A program made the position numbers and the translations under genes. This document shows, in pieces, positions 1 through 8,146 of a DNA stretch of 31,866 nt (within the stretch, counting starts at the first letter, position 1; the number at the start of each line of letters is the position of its first letter). Source of the stretch: Opacimonas sp964559075 (GTDB lineage: Bacteria; Pseudomonadota; Gammaproteobacteria; Enterobacterales; Alteromonadaceae); the NCBI GenBank assembly GCA_964559075.1, contig CAZLGJ010000015.1, positions 1 to 31,866 of the forward strand. The letters run 5' to 3'. A model generated the notes under the pieces. It saw only the letters and a program-made list of their open reading frames with translations, was not told where the DNA came from and made no database searches.

Positions 1-1
1 T

Positions 2-2677
2 GCGTTGATGGATGAGTTATTTCGCGCTGTACATACGATGAATGGCTCCTCAGGGTTATTTGAAATCCAAGCATTTACCAAAGTCGTGCATGCCGCTGAA
101 GACGTATTAGATAAAATTCGCGCTGGACATTTGGCTCTGACCTCTGAACAAATCGATACCTTTTTGGACAGTATGGATTTGGTGTCAGTGTGGCTAGATG
201 CGCTCGAGATGCATGATGCCCTGCCCGAAGACGCCGAACTTATCGGTAAAGATGTCGCCGCCAAATTACGCGCATTTCTCGGCGACGATGAGGCAAGTGA
301 TAGCGGTGAATATGCCCTCCCTGGCAGCACCCACAAAACTTTACTGCAGGTGCCAGAATGGCTTTATCGCCAGGCGCATGAAGCACGGATTGCGATCTAT
401 CAACAGCTGCAGCAGTCCGACCAACATGCGCTGGTCATTGAATATCGCCCCGATGAGGGCTGTTTTTTTAATGCCGAAGACCCTATTAATAGTGTCCTAG
501 AATGCCCTGGGCTGATTGCCTATGACGTGATTCCGAATGGCCAAGCGGGCTCAGAGTTTGATCCGTTCAGCTGTCACCTGCGCATTCAGGCCCTTGTCAT
601 CGCTGATGAGCACATAGTGGCAGAGCACTTCAAATATGTGATCGAACAGGTAGAACTGTACCAACTCGACCGACAGCTACTGGCGTTTGCTGAAGGTGAT
701 TGGCATGCAACGGATGCCTACCAGCTCTTTATTGATGATGTGAACTTTAGTGCACTCAACCAAGAGTGGCCTAAATTTGCCAAGCAAACGCAAGCCATGC
801 AGGACATTGTCGCCCCCAGCGAGTTTCACAGCACGGCGCTGGATTGGTTAGCCACACTGGCGCAAGAAGCGCTCCCCAGTCAGATGGTCATCAAGTCACT
901 GCTGCACAGTTTTGGTACCGGTGAAACGGCTCAACAGCAAGCGCAAATGCAACAGGTACTAGCTGCACAGGCAAACCAAACTGATGCACAACCCGACTTT
1001 GACGAGCTCGCGCTAGTATATCAGATGTCGGTAGAGGCTGAAGCCAACGCCGCTGCAAATACCAAAGCCCCAATCAAACAGTCCGTCGCGCAATTAATTG
1101 ATACTGTGCTAGATGTAAGTGAGCACGAGACGTTTGCCAAAGAAATCGACGATATCGGTCGCGATATTTTAGCTACGCAGCTACAGGTGCTGTCGTTGCA
1201 CCCCCGCCCTAGTGCAGGATTACTGCAGTCGATTATTCAGTTATTACAGAACATTTATTCGGTATCTAGGGATATTGACTTTGGGCCTATCAATGACGAT
1301 TCCATCGAACGCATTGCAGAGCAGCTCAAGGGGATCTTAAGTGAAATCTCAGCATCTGCTGCTAGCGAAGCGGCTGATGAACCAATCGATTCGCAAGTAA
1401 TGTTGCTATCTGATGAAGACGAAGTATCCGCAGCAGCGCAACAGCCAACTGAAAAAGTGATAGAGAAGGCAACTGACAAAGGCGCAGAGAAACACGCGCC
1501 GGTGAAAACTCTGCGCGTGGATCAGAACAAAATCGACACTATGATGGATTTGGTGGGTGAACTGATTGTCGCTAAAAATGCCCTGCCGTTTTTGGCCAAA
1601 AAAGCCGAAGAAGAATTTGGTGTCAAAGCACTGGCAAAAGAGATCCAAAGCCAGTACTCAGTGATTAATCGCCTGAGCGACGAAATGCAGTCGGCCATGA
1701 TGCAAGTGCGCATGGTGCCCTTATCGAGCGTATTCCAACGCTTCCCGCGTTTGGTTCGCGACCTCTCGCGCAAGCTCAACAAAAACATCTCCCTGCATAT
1801 GGAAGGGGAAGAAACAGAAGCGGACAAAAACGTCGTTGAAGAGCTGGCCGATCCGCTCATACACCTAGTGCGCAACTCGCTAGACCACGGTCTTGAAAGC
1901 CCAGCTGAGCGCTTAGCAGCCGGCAAAGAAGAACGCGGCAACATTTGGCTCAAAGCAATTCCTCAAGACGATCAAGTCGTGATTGAAATCGTGGATGATG
2001 GTCGCGGCATTGATCCTGCCGTCATCAAACAAAAAGCCTACGAAAAAGGCGTGATTGACGAAGAGCGCCTCGACACCATTACGGATCAAGAAGCACTGAT
2101 GCTGATCTTCGCTGCAGGCTTTTCAACCGCAGCCGAGATATCAGACATTTCAGGTCGCGGCGTCGGCATGGATGTGGTGCGTACGGTGATCCAAGATGCA
2201 GGTGGTAATGTTGCAGTTGACAGTGAACTTGGGAAAGGTACGACGATCCGTCTAGCGCTGCCCTTATCAATGGCGGTGACGCGGATCATGATGATCGAGG
2301 TTGAACAGCAGTCTTACGGCATCAATATGCAGCACATCGTTGAGACAGTGAAAGTGCCTGTAAGTGATGTCTTCAAAATCAAAACTCAAGAAACCCTGAT
2401 CTTGCGAGGTCGAGTCATACCACTTTTTCATCTCAAAGGTATGTTTGGCAAGCCGATACAGTATGAGCAAGCACAAGAATATGCCGTGTTGGTGATTTTA
2501 CACCAAGGACAAGAAGTTGGGCTGGTGATAGATGCTTTCCATGAAGGCATTGATACCATCCAAAAACCGCTCGAGGGCATTATGGCAAACTATCCCTACT
2601 ACGCAGGTACCGCGTTATTAGGAGATGGCCGAGTATTATTGGTATTGGATACGCAGGAGTTACTAGCATGTCAATAA
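2..2677 (+). CDS. cheA: CheA-type chemotaxis histidine kinase, 5'-truncated by the window edge
   Basis: This kinase autophosphorylates on a histidine in its HPt domain and passes the phosphate to a CheY-type regulator. The frame is open to the left edge. Numbering from the TTG at position 5, the HPt histidine is H10, whereas a complete CheA has about 40 residues before it, so the true start is off the window. Domains in order: partial HPt (1-90); a ferredoxin-like, possibly P2-like region (about 112-245); a long Gln/Ala-rich linker; dimerisation helices (from about 503); ATPase with N-box around H620-N624, G1 D664-D-G-R-G and G2 near 717 (GRGVGMD); and a C-terminal CheW-like domain (about 750-890). 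The HPt motif reads HTMNGSSGLF where the usual form is HTIKGSAGLF. The stop overlaps the next ATG by 10 bp, so the two are translationally linked. Family is certain; the signalling output is not visible. Confidence 0.95.
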   Translation, partial: ALMDELFRAVHTMNGSSGLFEIQAFTKVVHAAEDVLDKIRAGHLALTSEQIDTFLDSMDLVSVWLDALEMHDALPEDAELIGKDVAAKLRAFLGDDEASDSGEYALPGSTHKTLLQVPEWLYRQAHEARIAIYQQLQQSDQHALVIEYRPDEGCFFNAEDPINSVLECPGLIAYDVIPNGQAGSEFDPFSCHLRIQALVIADEHIVAEHFKYVIEQVELYQLDRQLLAFAEGDWHATDAYQLFIDDVNFSALNQEWPKFAKQTQAMQDIVAPSEFHSTALDWLATLAQEALPSQMVIKSLLHSFGTGETAQQQAQMQQVLAAQANQTDAQPDFDELALVYQMSVEAEANAAANTKAPIKQSVAQLIDTVLDVSEHETFAKEIDDIGRDILATQLQVLSLHPRPSAGLLQSIIQLLQNIYSVSRDIDFGPINDDSIERIAEQLKGILSEISASAASEAADEPIDSQVMLLSDEDEVSAAAQQPTEKVIEKATDKGAEKHAPVKTLRVDQNKIDTMMDLVGELIVAKNALPFLAKKAEEEFGVKALAKEIQSQYSVINRLSDEMQSAMMQVRMVPLSSVFQRFPRLVRDLSRKLNKNISLHMEGEETEADKNVVEELADPLIHLVRNSLDHGLESPAERLAAGKEERGNIWLKAIPQDDQVVIEIVDDGRGIDPAVIKQKAYEKGVIDEERLDTITDQEALMLIFAAGFSTAAEISDISGRGVGMDVVRTVIQDAGGNVAVDSELGKGTTIRLALPLSMAVTRIMMIEVEQQSYGINMQHIVETVKVPVSDVFKIKTQETLILRGRVIPLFHLKGMFGKPIQYEQAQEYAVLVILHQGQEVGLVIDAFHEGIDTIQKPLEGIMANYPYYAGTALLGDGRVLLVLDTQELLACQ

Positions 2678-2901
2678 CCTACAAAAAAACAGTCGCCGTT
2701 TTAGATGGTCGCCTTGCGGTAGAAGAAGCAGAGTCATTATTTGACTGGTTACTCAATAAACCCAATGCCAAAGTGAATCTGAAAGACCTGACATTTGCGC
2801 ATACCGCTATTTTGCAGTTGCTTATGATGTTTAAGCCAAAGGTGACCTCATGGCCACCACCTGGGCCACTCAATACGTTATTACAACACCATTTACGTTA
2901 A
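2668..2901 (+). CDS. small STAS-like protein in the chemosensory cluster
   Basis: A 77-residue soluble protein starts inside the last codons of cheA with a 10-bp overlap. The N-terminal pattern (hydrophobic strand, LDGRL, an amphipathic helix, then VNLKDLTFAHTAILQLL) fits a minimal STAS or anti-sigma-antagonist fold. It has the usual strand-helix-strand order but no obvious phosphorylatable Ser in the classical DxS position. It may act as a scaffold or regulator of the CheA next to it; this is inference from gene order and fold pattern. It is shorter than the usual 95-110 residues of STAS domains, so a divergent or incomplete domain is possible. The overlap with cheA and the cheY start 30 bp after its stop support a real gene. 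Confidence 0.7.
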   Translation: MSITYKKTVAVLDGRLAVEEAESLFDWLLNKPNAKVNLKDLTFAHTAILQLLMMFKPKVTSWPPPGPLNTLLQHHLR

Positions 2902-2931
2902 TTATTTTACCCTATGTTAAAGGATATACCC

Positions 2932-3297
2932 ATGAAACGGATTTTAATTGTCGACGACTCCCCCACTATGTTAATGAGTATGGAAGGCGTACTTAAGCGC
3001 AATGGCTATGCAGTTGAAACAGCCACCAGCGGCAAGCAAGCCATGGCCAAAGCCCCCACGTTCAAACCCGACTTGATGATCACCGATCTTAACATGCCGG
3101 AGATGAACGGCATTGAATTGATTAAAGAGCTCAAACGCACCCCAGAGATGCGCTTTAAGCCTATGCTCATGCTCACCACCGAGTCACAGCAGGCCAAGCG
3201 CGACGAAGCCAAGCGCGCGGGCGCGACAGGCTGGTTAGTCAAACCTGTTCAACCCAACGAGCTGGCTACTGTCGTCAAAAAAGTGATTCCTGCCTAG
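2932..3297 (+). CDS. cheY: CheY-type single-domain response regulator
   Basis: A single receiver domain of 121 residues. It begins MKRILIVDDSPT with the acidic pair, then the phosphoacceptor Asp in LMITDLNMPEMNG, the Thr of the LTTES switch and the conserved Lys in WLVKPVQP. There is no output domain, so it signals by protein binding, presumably to a motor or effector. The open frame begins at 2914, but the start at 2932 is chosen because AAAGGA lies 7-8 nt before it and the protein then begins exactly as CheY proteins do. It is the likely phosphorylation partner of the CheA encoded just upstream. With no CheB, CheR or CheZ in view, adaptation and dephosphorylation partners must be outside the window or encoded elsewhere. 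Confidence 0.93.
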   Translation: MKRILIVDDSPTMLMSMEGVLKRNGYAVETATSGKQAMAKAPTFKPDLMITDLNMPEMNGIELIKELKRTPEMRFKPMLMLTTESQQAKRDEAKRAGATGWLVKPVQPNELATVVKKVIPA

Positions 3298-3340
3298 CGG
3301 GTAGGTTTGGTTTTTCTATCTTTGCATTTAAGGTTAACTT

Positions 3341-4699
3341 ATGACTTCGCAGCGCGATGCCAATAAAAATTTTTATACGATTGATATCGAAAAATACCAT
3401 CAATTTATTCTCAAATTTGCCTTGGTCAGTATCCTACCAGTGGCATTGTTTTCACTACTATTAGCCAAACCAATGTTGATATTTGCCGAAAGTTACTTTG
3501 GCACTTGGGGCATGGCTATAGGCACTATGGTCATGATCATTGTATCAGCGGCCATCTTGTTCAGCTTATTTGTCATGCGCATGAAAAATTACATTTCGCA
3601 AACAGACAATCAACCTGAATACAGTCGCGAAGTGCCGCAAAACATTATCGAGCCCCTTGAAGAGCACGGTCTTGAATATGCTGGCATGGCAATTCACAAG
3701 CTAGTACTAGCACAAAACTCTATCAGTGCGGTCAATGACATCCTCGATGGTCAAGTTGATGGCGTGATTGACGTCACTGACAAAGCAGCGGTGGATCTGA
3801 TTGACAAGCTGCAAGCCATTGAGCATGCAATTGATTCATCTTTGCAAGAGATCAAAACCTCGATTGCCGAGTCGGATAATTTACGCAGCTCCTCTACCGA
3901 ACGCGTGACCAATGTCAAAAACCAAATTGTCGATCTGCAGCACTACATTGACGATCGTAAGCAGGAAGGTGAAGAGCACACGCAGCGAGTCCAGCAAGTA
4001 CTGGGTGAAATTAATCAGCTAACTGAGCTTACCGGTCTAGTTAAAAACATCGCTGCACAAACCAACCTCCTAGCCCTAAACGCGGCCATTGAAGCGGCGC
4101 GTGCCGGTGAACACGGGCGTGGGTTCGCTGTTGTTGCCGATGAAGTACGTACCTTGTCGAGTCAATCTGAAAATGCCGCTAATCACATTGATATGGGTAT
4201 TGAAAAAGCAATTAAAATGGTCGAAGAGCAAATGGCTCATATGCTGGATCACCAAAAAATTGAACAAGAAAATGTGCGCTTACAGCAGTACGCGAGTGAG
4301 CTCACCAAGCTGTCACAAGTATATAGCGAACTAGAAGAACTCAACACGCACACGCTCAACCGCATTGAACTAGGTGCAGATGAAGCGCGCAACTTGGTAG
4401 TAGATACCTTTGCCAACATTCAGTTCCAAGACATTACGCGTCAGCGTTTAGAGCAATTCAAGCATGCACATGCTCAATGTGACCAACACCAGCAAACCTT
4501 ACAAGACAGCTTGGCCAACCTCAATGTCTTGAGAAACGTTGAACCGTTTGATTTGGAAAAGCTAAAAGATGCGTATTATATGAGTGAACAACGCACCATT
4601 CACCAAGCTAGTACGCAAACTAGTCAGGCCGCAAGTCCGCCACTAGCCAACAACAAACCAAGCAATGCCGGTGCTGAGCCAGCGATAGAGCTGTTTTAG
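3341..4699 (+). CDS. methyl-accepting chemotaxis protein without a periplasmic sensor domain
   Basis: A 452-residue transducer. Two transmembrane helices (about 24-48 and 56-79) are separated by only about eight residues, so there is no periplasmic ligand-binding domain. No clear HAMP domain follows. The cytoplasmic part is a long coiled coil. Its conserved tip (about 235-280) contains the IAAQTNLLALNAAIEAARAG and GRGFAVVADEVRTL blocks that bind CheA and CheW. The C-terminal tail is Gln/Ala/Pro-rich and lacks a recognisable CheR-tethering pentapeptide. It follows cheY after 43 bp and is probably the dedicated receptor of this cluster. It may sense membrane state, a cytoplasmic signal, or a partner protein; the sequence does not decide. 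Family assignment is secure. Confidence 0.93.
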   Translation: MTSQRDANKNFYTIDIEKYHQFILKFALVSILPVALFSLLLAKPMLIFAESYFGTWGMAIGTMVMIIVSAAILFSLFVMRMKNYISQTDNQPEYSREVPQNIIEPLEEHGLEYAGMAIHKLVLAQNSISAVNDILDGQVDGVIDVTDKAAVDLIDKLQAIEHAIDSSLQEIKTSIAESDNLRSSSTERVTNVKNQIVDLQHYIDDRKQEGEEHTQRVQQVLGEINQLTELTGLVKNIAAQTNLLALNAAIEAARAGEHGRGFAVVADEVRTLSSQSENAANHIDMGIEKAIKMVEEQMAHMLDHQKIEQENVRLQQYASELTKLSQVYSELEELNTHTLNRIELGADEARNLVVDTFANIQFQDITRQRLEQFKHAHAQCDQHQQTLQDSLANLNVLRNVEPFDLEKLKDAYYMSEQRTIHQASTQTSQAASPPLANNKPSNAGAEPAIELF

Positions 4700-4711
4700 A
4701 GGATAAAACTG

Positions 4712-4740
4712 TTTACAAGGTCAGCGTTGTTCATTACATT
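4712..4740 (+). promoter_or_regulatory. candidate sigma-70 promoter for dgcN-dgcA
   Basis: A TTTACA -35 box (4712-4717) and a TACATT -10 box (4735-4740) are 17 bp apart in the 60-bp gap between the MCP gene and dgcN. The match is 5/6 and 4/6. There is no clear terminator between the two genes, so readthrough from the chemosensory cluster remains possible. Confidence 0.4.
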
Positions 4741-4759
4741 GATATTATGATGCACAACA

Positions 4760-5770
4760 GTGAAAAGTAACATGCAGTTATCTCCTCCTTATGCCGTTTA
4801 CCTCGGCAACGCCGACGACATTCTCGGACTCAAAATGGCCGCCTCGATTGCCTATTGGCGTCCCGAGCAATGTGTCGGTGAAATCACCGGGCCAAATTGT
4901 CAGGTTTCCATCGGCCTACCTAACGTTACTGTTTCAGAAGCGGCGGCTCGCGGAGCTAAAACGTTTGTGCTGGGATTTAATAATGCCGGTGGGCACATTG
5001 ACAGTGAACACTTTGACATCATCAAAGCAGCCATAGCGAACGGCATGGATATCGTCAATGGCCTGCACGATAAACTTGCCGACCAAGCTGAACTGGTCGA
5101 GTGTGCTGCCCGACATCAGGTCAAACTTCTAGATATTCGCCACCCCACTACGCGCTATCGCACGGGCACCGGGGCTAAGCGCTCTGGCAAACGCCTGTTA
5201 ACCGTGGGCACGGACTGTTCGGTGGGTAAAATGTACACCACCCTCGCCATAGAGCGCGAACTACTGGCTAGAAAACGCCCCGCCACCTTTCGCGCTACTG
5301 GCCAGTGCGGGATTTTAATCGCCGGTCAAGGCGTCGCAGTAGATTGCGTGGTCGCTGATTTTATCTCTGGTGCAATTGAGCACTTAACCCCAGATAATGA
5401 CGCTGAGCACTGGGACGTCATTGAAGGCCAAGGTTCGCTTTTTCAACCGGCTTTTGCGGGCGTGACCATCGGCCTTATTCACGGTGCCCAGCCCGATGCG
5501 CTAGTCGTGTGTCATGCCCTAGGGCGAACGCATGTACGCGGCTTACCCGATTATTCCTTGCCTTCATTAGCAGACACTATTGCGGTTAACCTGCTGCATG
5601 CCAGACGCACCAACCCCGCCTGTAACGTGGTTGGCATTAGTCTCAACACCAGCGGTGTCGATGCGGATACCGCACTTGCCGAATGCCAAAAGATCGCCAT
5701 CGAAACTGGATTGCCCTGTGTCGACCCTGTGCGTCATGGTGTAGCAGCTATCGTGGATAAGCTGAACTGA
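4760..5770 (+). CDS. dgcN: DUF1611 family P-loop protein, likely D-glutamate N-acetyltransferase DgcN
   Basis: A DUF1611-family protein of about 336 residues. The N-terminal Rossmann-like half carries repeated Gly-rich strands (VYLGNAD, FVLGFNNAGG). The C-terminal half has a P-loop, GTDCSVGKMYT (about 150-160), and a conserved IEGQGSLF block. In marine Proteobacteria DgcN acetylates D-glutamate, and DgcA then racemises the product to N-acetyl-L-glutamate, opening D-glutamate to catabolism. The next gene is an enolase-superfamily epimerase overlapping by one base (TGATG), the expected dgcN-dgcA pair; this supports the name more than the fold alone. The start is either GTG at 4760 or ATG at 4772. 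Neither has a strong ribosome site, and ATG gives the more typical N-terminus (MQLSPPYAVYLGNAD). Confidence 0.85.
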   Translation: MKSNMQLSPPYAVYLGNADDILGLKMAASIAYWRPEQCVGEITGPNCQVSIGLPNVTVSEAAARGAKTFVLGFNNAGGHIDSEHFDIIKAAIANGMDIVNGLHDKLADQAELVECAARHQVKLLDIRHPTTRYRTGTGAKRSGKRLLTVGTDCSVGKMYTTLAIERELLARKRPATFRATGQCGILIAGQGVAVDCVVADFISGAIEHLTPDNDAEHWDVIEGQGSLFQPAFAGVTIGLIHGAQPDALVVCHALGRTHVRGLPDYSLPSLADTIAVNLLHARRTNPACNVVGISLNTSGVDADTALAECQKIAIETGLPCVDPVRHGVAAIVDKLN

Positions 5771-6789
5771 TGAAGCTGTGCGTCAGCTGTCGTACTTACC
5801 CGCTTAAACGCCCGTTCAAAATTTCTCGGGCCAGTAAGACTGACGCCCAGGTTATTGAAATTAGCATCAGCCATCGCGATGCAGTTGGTTACGCCGAGTG
5901 CGTGCCTTACCAGCGCTATGGCGAGAGCATCGAGTCCGTCACCAAACAGCTAGAAGCGCTAGATATACCTCACCATGACACACTGCAAGCCATCACTTGG
6001 GTCAATCAATATTTGCCGGCAGGAGCTGCGCGCAACGCAATAGACTGCGCACTGTGGGGGCTGCATGCGCAGCTCTTAAGCAAGCCATTAGGGCAATGTC
6101 CTGAGTTTTATTTGCAGCTGCCCGCTCCTTACAAGATGCCTGATGTGATCCAAACGTGCCGCACCATTAGCGTAGATACACTGGATGTGATGCGCCAAGA
6201 ACTCCTTGAGCTAGGGCAACCTGCCTGGCTTAAAATCAAACTCGATCGCCAGGATATAGTGGATAAAATTACCATGTTCCGCGCCATTGCTCCACACGCC
6301 TCATTGGTTGTTGATGCTAATGAAGCCTGGGATATTGCACTGCTCAACCACGTGGCGCCGCAGCTCCAAGCATTAGGTGTGATATTGATTGAGCAACCGG
6401 TACCATCTGGAGAGGATGCTGCACTGAGCGAATATTGCCAAGCGGTGCCAATTTGTGCGGACGAATCCTGTCACACATCAGCAGACATCCAGACGCTCAG
6501 CCAGTGGTATCAATATATGAATATCAAACTGGATAAATCTGGCGGATTAAGCGAAGCCATAGCAATGGTTAACACCTGTCGCCAGCTAAACAAACGTATC
6601 ATGTTAGGCTGTATGGTCGGCAGCTCACTGGCCATGGCGCCATCGGTGTGGCTCAGTCAATATGCCGACGTGATTGATTTAGACGGTCCAGCCTTATTGG
6701 CTCGCGATCGTGAGTGCGGGTTTGTCATCAAGGGAAGCGACTTTGCTACCCGTAATAACACAAATAGCAAGTCGACTGGGTCACTTTGA
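5770..6789 (+). CDS. dgcA: enolase-superfamily epimerase, likely N-acetyl-D-glutamate racemase DgcA
   Basis: A 339-residue member of the muconate-lactonising/dipeptide-epimerase branch of the enolase superfamily. The active-site set is complete: KxK catalytic lysines K155 and K157, metal ligands D182 (VVDANEAWD), E208 (IEQP) and D231 (CADES), and the KLDK motif at 253-256 supplying the opposite lysine. In the marine D-glutamate pathway this enzyme converts N-acetyl-D-glutamate to the L form. Without the partner gene it would be called an L-Ala-D/L-Glu epimerase, which remains the main alternative. Its start overlaps the dgcN stop by one base, so the two are co-translated. The last 44 bp overlap the 3' end of ppnP on the other strand. 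Confidence 0.87.
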   Translation: MKLCVSCRTYPLKRPFKISRASKTDAQVIEISISHRDAVGYAECVPYQRYGESIESVTKQLEALDIPHHDTLQAITWVNQYLPAGAARNAIDCALWGLHAQLLSKPLGQCPEFYLQLPAPYKMPDVIQTCRTISVDTLDVMRQELLELGQPAWLKIKLDRQDIVDKITMFRAIAPHASLVVDANEAWDIALLNHVAPQLQALGVILIEQPVPSGEDAALSEYCQAVPICADESCHTSADIQTLSQWYQYMNIKLDKSGGLSEAIAMVNTCRQLNKRIMLGCMVGSSLAMAPSVWLSQYADVIDLDGPALLARDRECGFVIKGSDFATRNNTNSKSTGSL

Positions 6790-7024
6790 CATCAAAAGAT
6801 ACGTTGGCCGCGACATTAAACTCAGTCCCTGCAGGGTATAGTTGCCAATCAGTCCCATCGGGCAATCTCACCAACATTTCACCATGTGTTACTACCATGC
6901 GTTCGGGTTGTGATGTTCCAAAAGAAAACTCCCCTGGCTGCATCACACCACTGCTAACTGGGTGACTGTCTGATTCAAAACCAATGGATAACACTTTGTC
7001 TTCAAAATAACGATTCACTTGCAT
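6746..7024 (-). CDS. ppnP: pyrimidine/purine nucleoside phosphorylase PpnP
   Basis: A small one-domain cupin of about 92 residues, close to E. coli PpnP (YaiE, formerly UPF0345/DUF1255). It phosphorolyses several purine and pyrimidine nucleosides to base and ribose-1-phosphate in the cytoplasm. Family landmarks visible are SIGF near the N-terminus, GVMQPGEFSFGT, the LPDGTDWQ loop, AGTEFNV, and the C-terminal SYLC-like STCYLCYYG. The start at 7024 (MQVNRYF) is chosen over the upstream in-frame ATG at 7051 because AGGAG lies 6-7 nt before it and the protein then begins as the family does. It converges on dgcA and overlaps it by 44 bp. Confidence 0.93.
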   Translation of the reverse strand: MQVNRYFEDKVLSIGFESDSHPVSSGVMQPGEFSFGTSQPERMVVTHGEMLVRLPDGTDWQLYPAGTEFNVAANVSFDVKVTQSTCYLCYYG

Positions 7025-7132
7025 AGATGACTCCTGTGTTTTATTTCGCAAATAACGCTGTTCGTCTCAATTTTGTTATTTTTTTATGAATAATTTCATT
7101 TTGTTTAGGATAGGGGATTATGGAACACGCGC

Positions 7133-7154
7133 ATATACGCCGATGGGCGTATAT
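7133..7154. repeat. perfect 9-bp inverted repeat between ppnP and the vWA operon
   Basis: Arms ATATACGCC and GGCGTATAT are separated by GATG. The repeat lies 37 bp beyond the stop of the last vWA gene and about 110 bp upstream of ppnP. There is no T-tract on either side, so it is not a standard intrinsic terminator. It may be an operator for ppnP or a 3'-end stabilising hairpin of the long operon transcript. Confidence 0.55.
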
Positions 7155-7191
7155 ATCAAAAGCGGTTTGGGTACTATCGGTAATTGATAGA

Positions 7192-8136
7192 TTAGCGGTC
7201 TAAGCCAATAAACACGCCGCGATTTTGGGTGGCGATCCCGCGCATCAAGGTGGCGAATTTATGATCGGACTCGTTCAAAAAACCAATCCCATGGATGCGC
7301 ATGCGTGCTTCTCCAGAATTGGGATCGCGATTGAGCCTACTGATTCGGTCAATTGCTTGGTCAAACGAACTGCCAGAATATGCATCGCCAAATACGTAGA
7401 TGGCCATTTTTCGCGGCTCCCTTGCATATTCTTTAAGCGCGACTTCCAAGCCTTCAACCGGGCTAGAGTTGGTACTGGCATTCCAATTGTTACGAATAGC
7501 ATTTAAGACACTGTTGCGACGCCTTGAGGTATCTTCTAGCCAACGACCCGCGTAAGCGTTATAGAGATATTCACCGTTATCCGACATAAAGTTAAACCCC
7601 TTGATTTGGGGGTGATTGTTCAGCACATCCTCAATCAGAGCAATCACTCGCGACCAAATCTGTTTCATCGAGCCAGATGTATCAATAATAAACAGCACGT
7701 ATTCTGCATCCACGGGGATCCCGCCCACTTCTGACGTCGGCTCGGCAATAGATAGCGTGTTAATTGCCGCTTGGGATAAGCGCAGTTCTTCAGTGATAGC
7801 CCTGATTGACTTGGCCTGCTCTGCAAGCTCACTATTACTGCGCTGATTCGCTGTGTTAGTTTGATCAAGCTGAGTCTGTGTCGTAGCAGATGCCTGCTGT
7901 AGCTCAGCTAATTGCGCTTGTTTACTCGCAATCGTGGCTTGTAACGCGCGAATTTGTTGTTCGCTCTGCGCCAACGCGAGCAGCTGCGTGGCAACTTCAT
8001 TAGGGCCTCGATAAGTCTCATCCCCCCCGTTTTTGGCAATCAACACCAGCATCACGATAGCAGCAAAAGCACAGCTGATAATGTCCAAAAAGCTCAAAGT
8101 AAAGATTTGCGTGGGTGCGCGCTGCAGACGTTTCAT
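7192..8136 (-). CDS. membrane-anchored von Willebrand A protein with TolR/MotB-like helix (vWA-1)
   Basis: Last gene of the eight-gene minus-strand operon, 314 residues. A short N-terminus leads to one membrane helix (about 12-33) with the motif FxLSFLDIISC and an Asp at D18, followed by a Gln/Ala-rich coiled coil (50-125) and a vWA domain (about 145-314). The metal-site motif is DTSGS (D152, S154, S156) with a later Asp at D251. The usual MIDAS Thr appears to be Ser (S224/S225). With an N-in topology the vWA domain would be periplasmic. The start at 8136 is chosen over an upstream in-frame ATG at 8184, which lies inside the preceding gene; GAGG precedes it. It is a paralogue of the gene upstream. 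Role inferred: force-transmitting partner of the TolQ-like channel. Confidence 0.82.
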   Translation of the reverse strand: MKRLQRAPTQIFTLSFLDIISCAFAAIVMLVLIAKNGGDETYRGPNEVATQLLALAQSEQQIRALQATIASKQAQLAELQQASATTQTQLDQTNTANQRSNSELAEQAKSIRAITEELRLSQAAINTLSIAEPTSEVGGIPVDAEYVLFIIDTSGSMKQIWSRVIALIEDVLNNHPQIKGFNFMSDNGEYLYNAYAGRWLEDTSRRRNSVLNAIRNNWNASTNSSPVEGLEVALKEYAREPRKMAIYVFGDAYSGSSFDQAIDRISRLNRDPNSGEARMRIHGIGFLNESDHKFATLMRGIATQNRGVFIGLDR

Positions 8137-8146
8137 ACCAAATGCC

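Noticed and set aside
1522..1953. 143-residue antisense frame inside cheA
   Set aside because: It is the reverse-strand shadow of the strongly conserved CheA core and is Ser/Arg-rich with no domain.
4680..4699. CheR-tethering pentapeptide at the MCP C-terminus
   Set aside because: The end AIELF shares only the final Phe with NWETF-type tethers and lacks the Trp.
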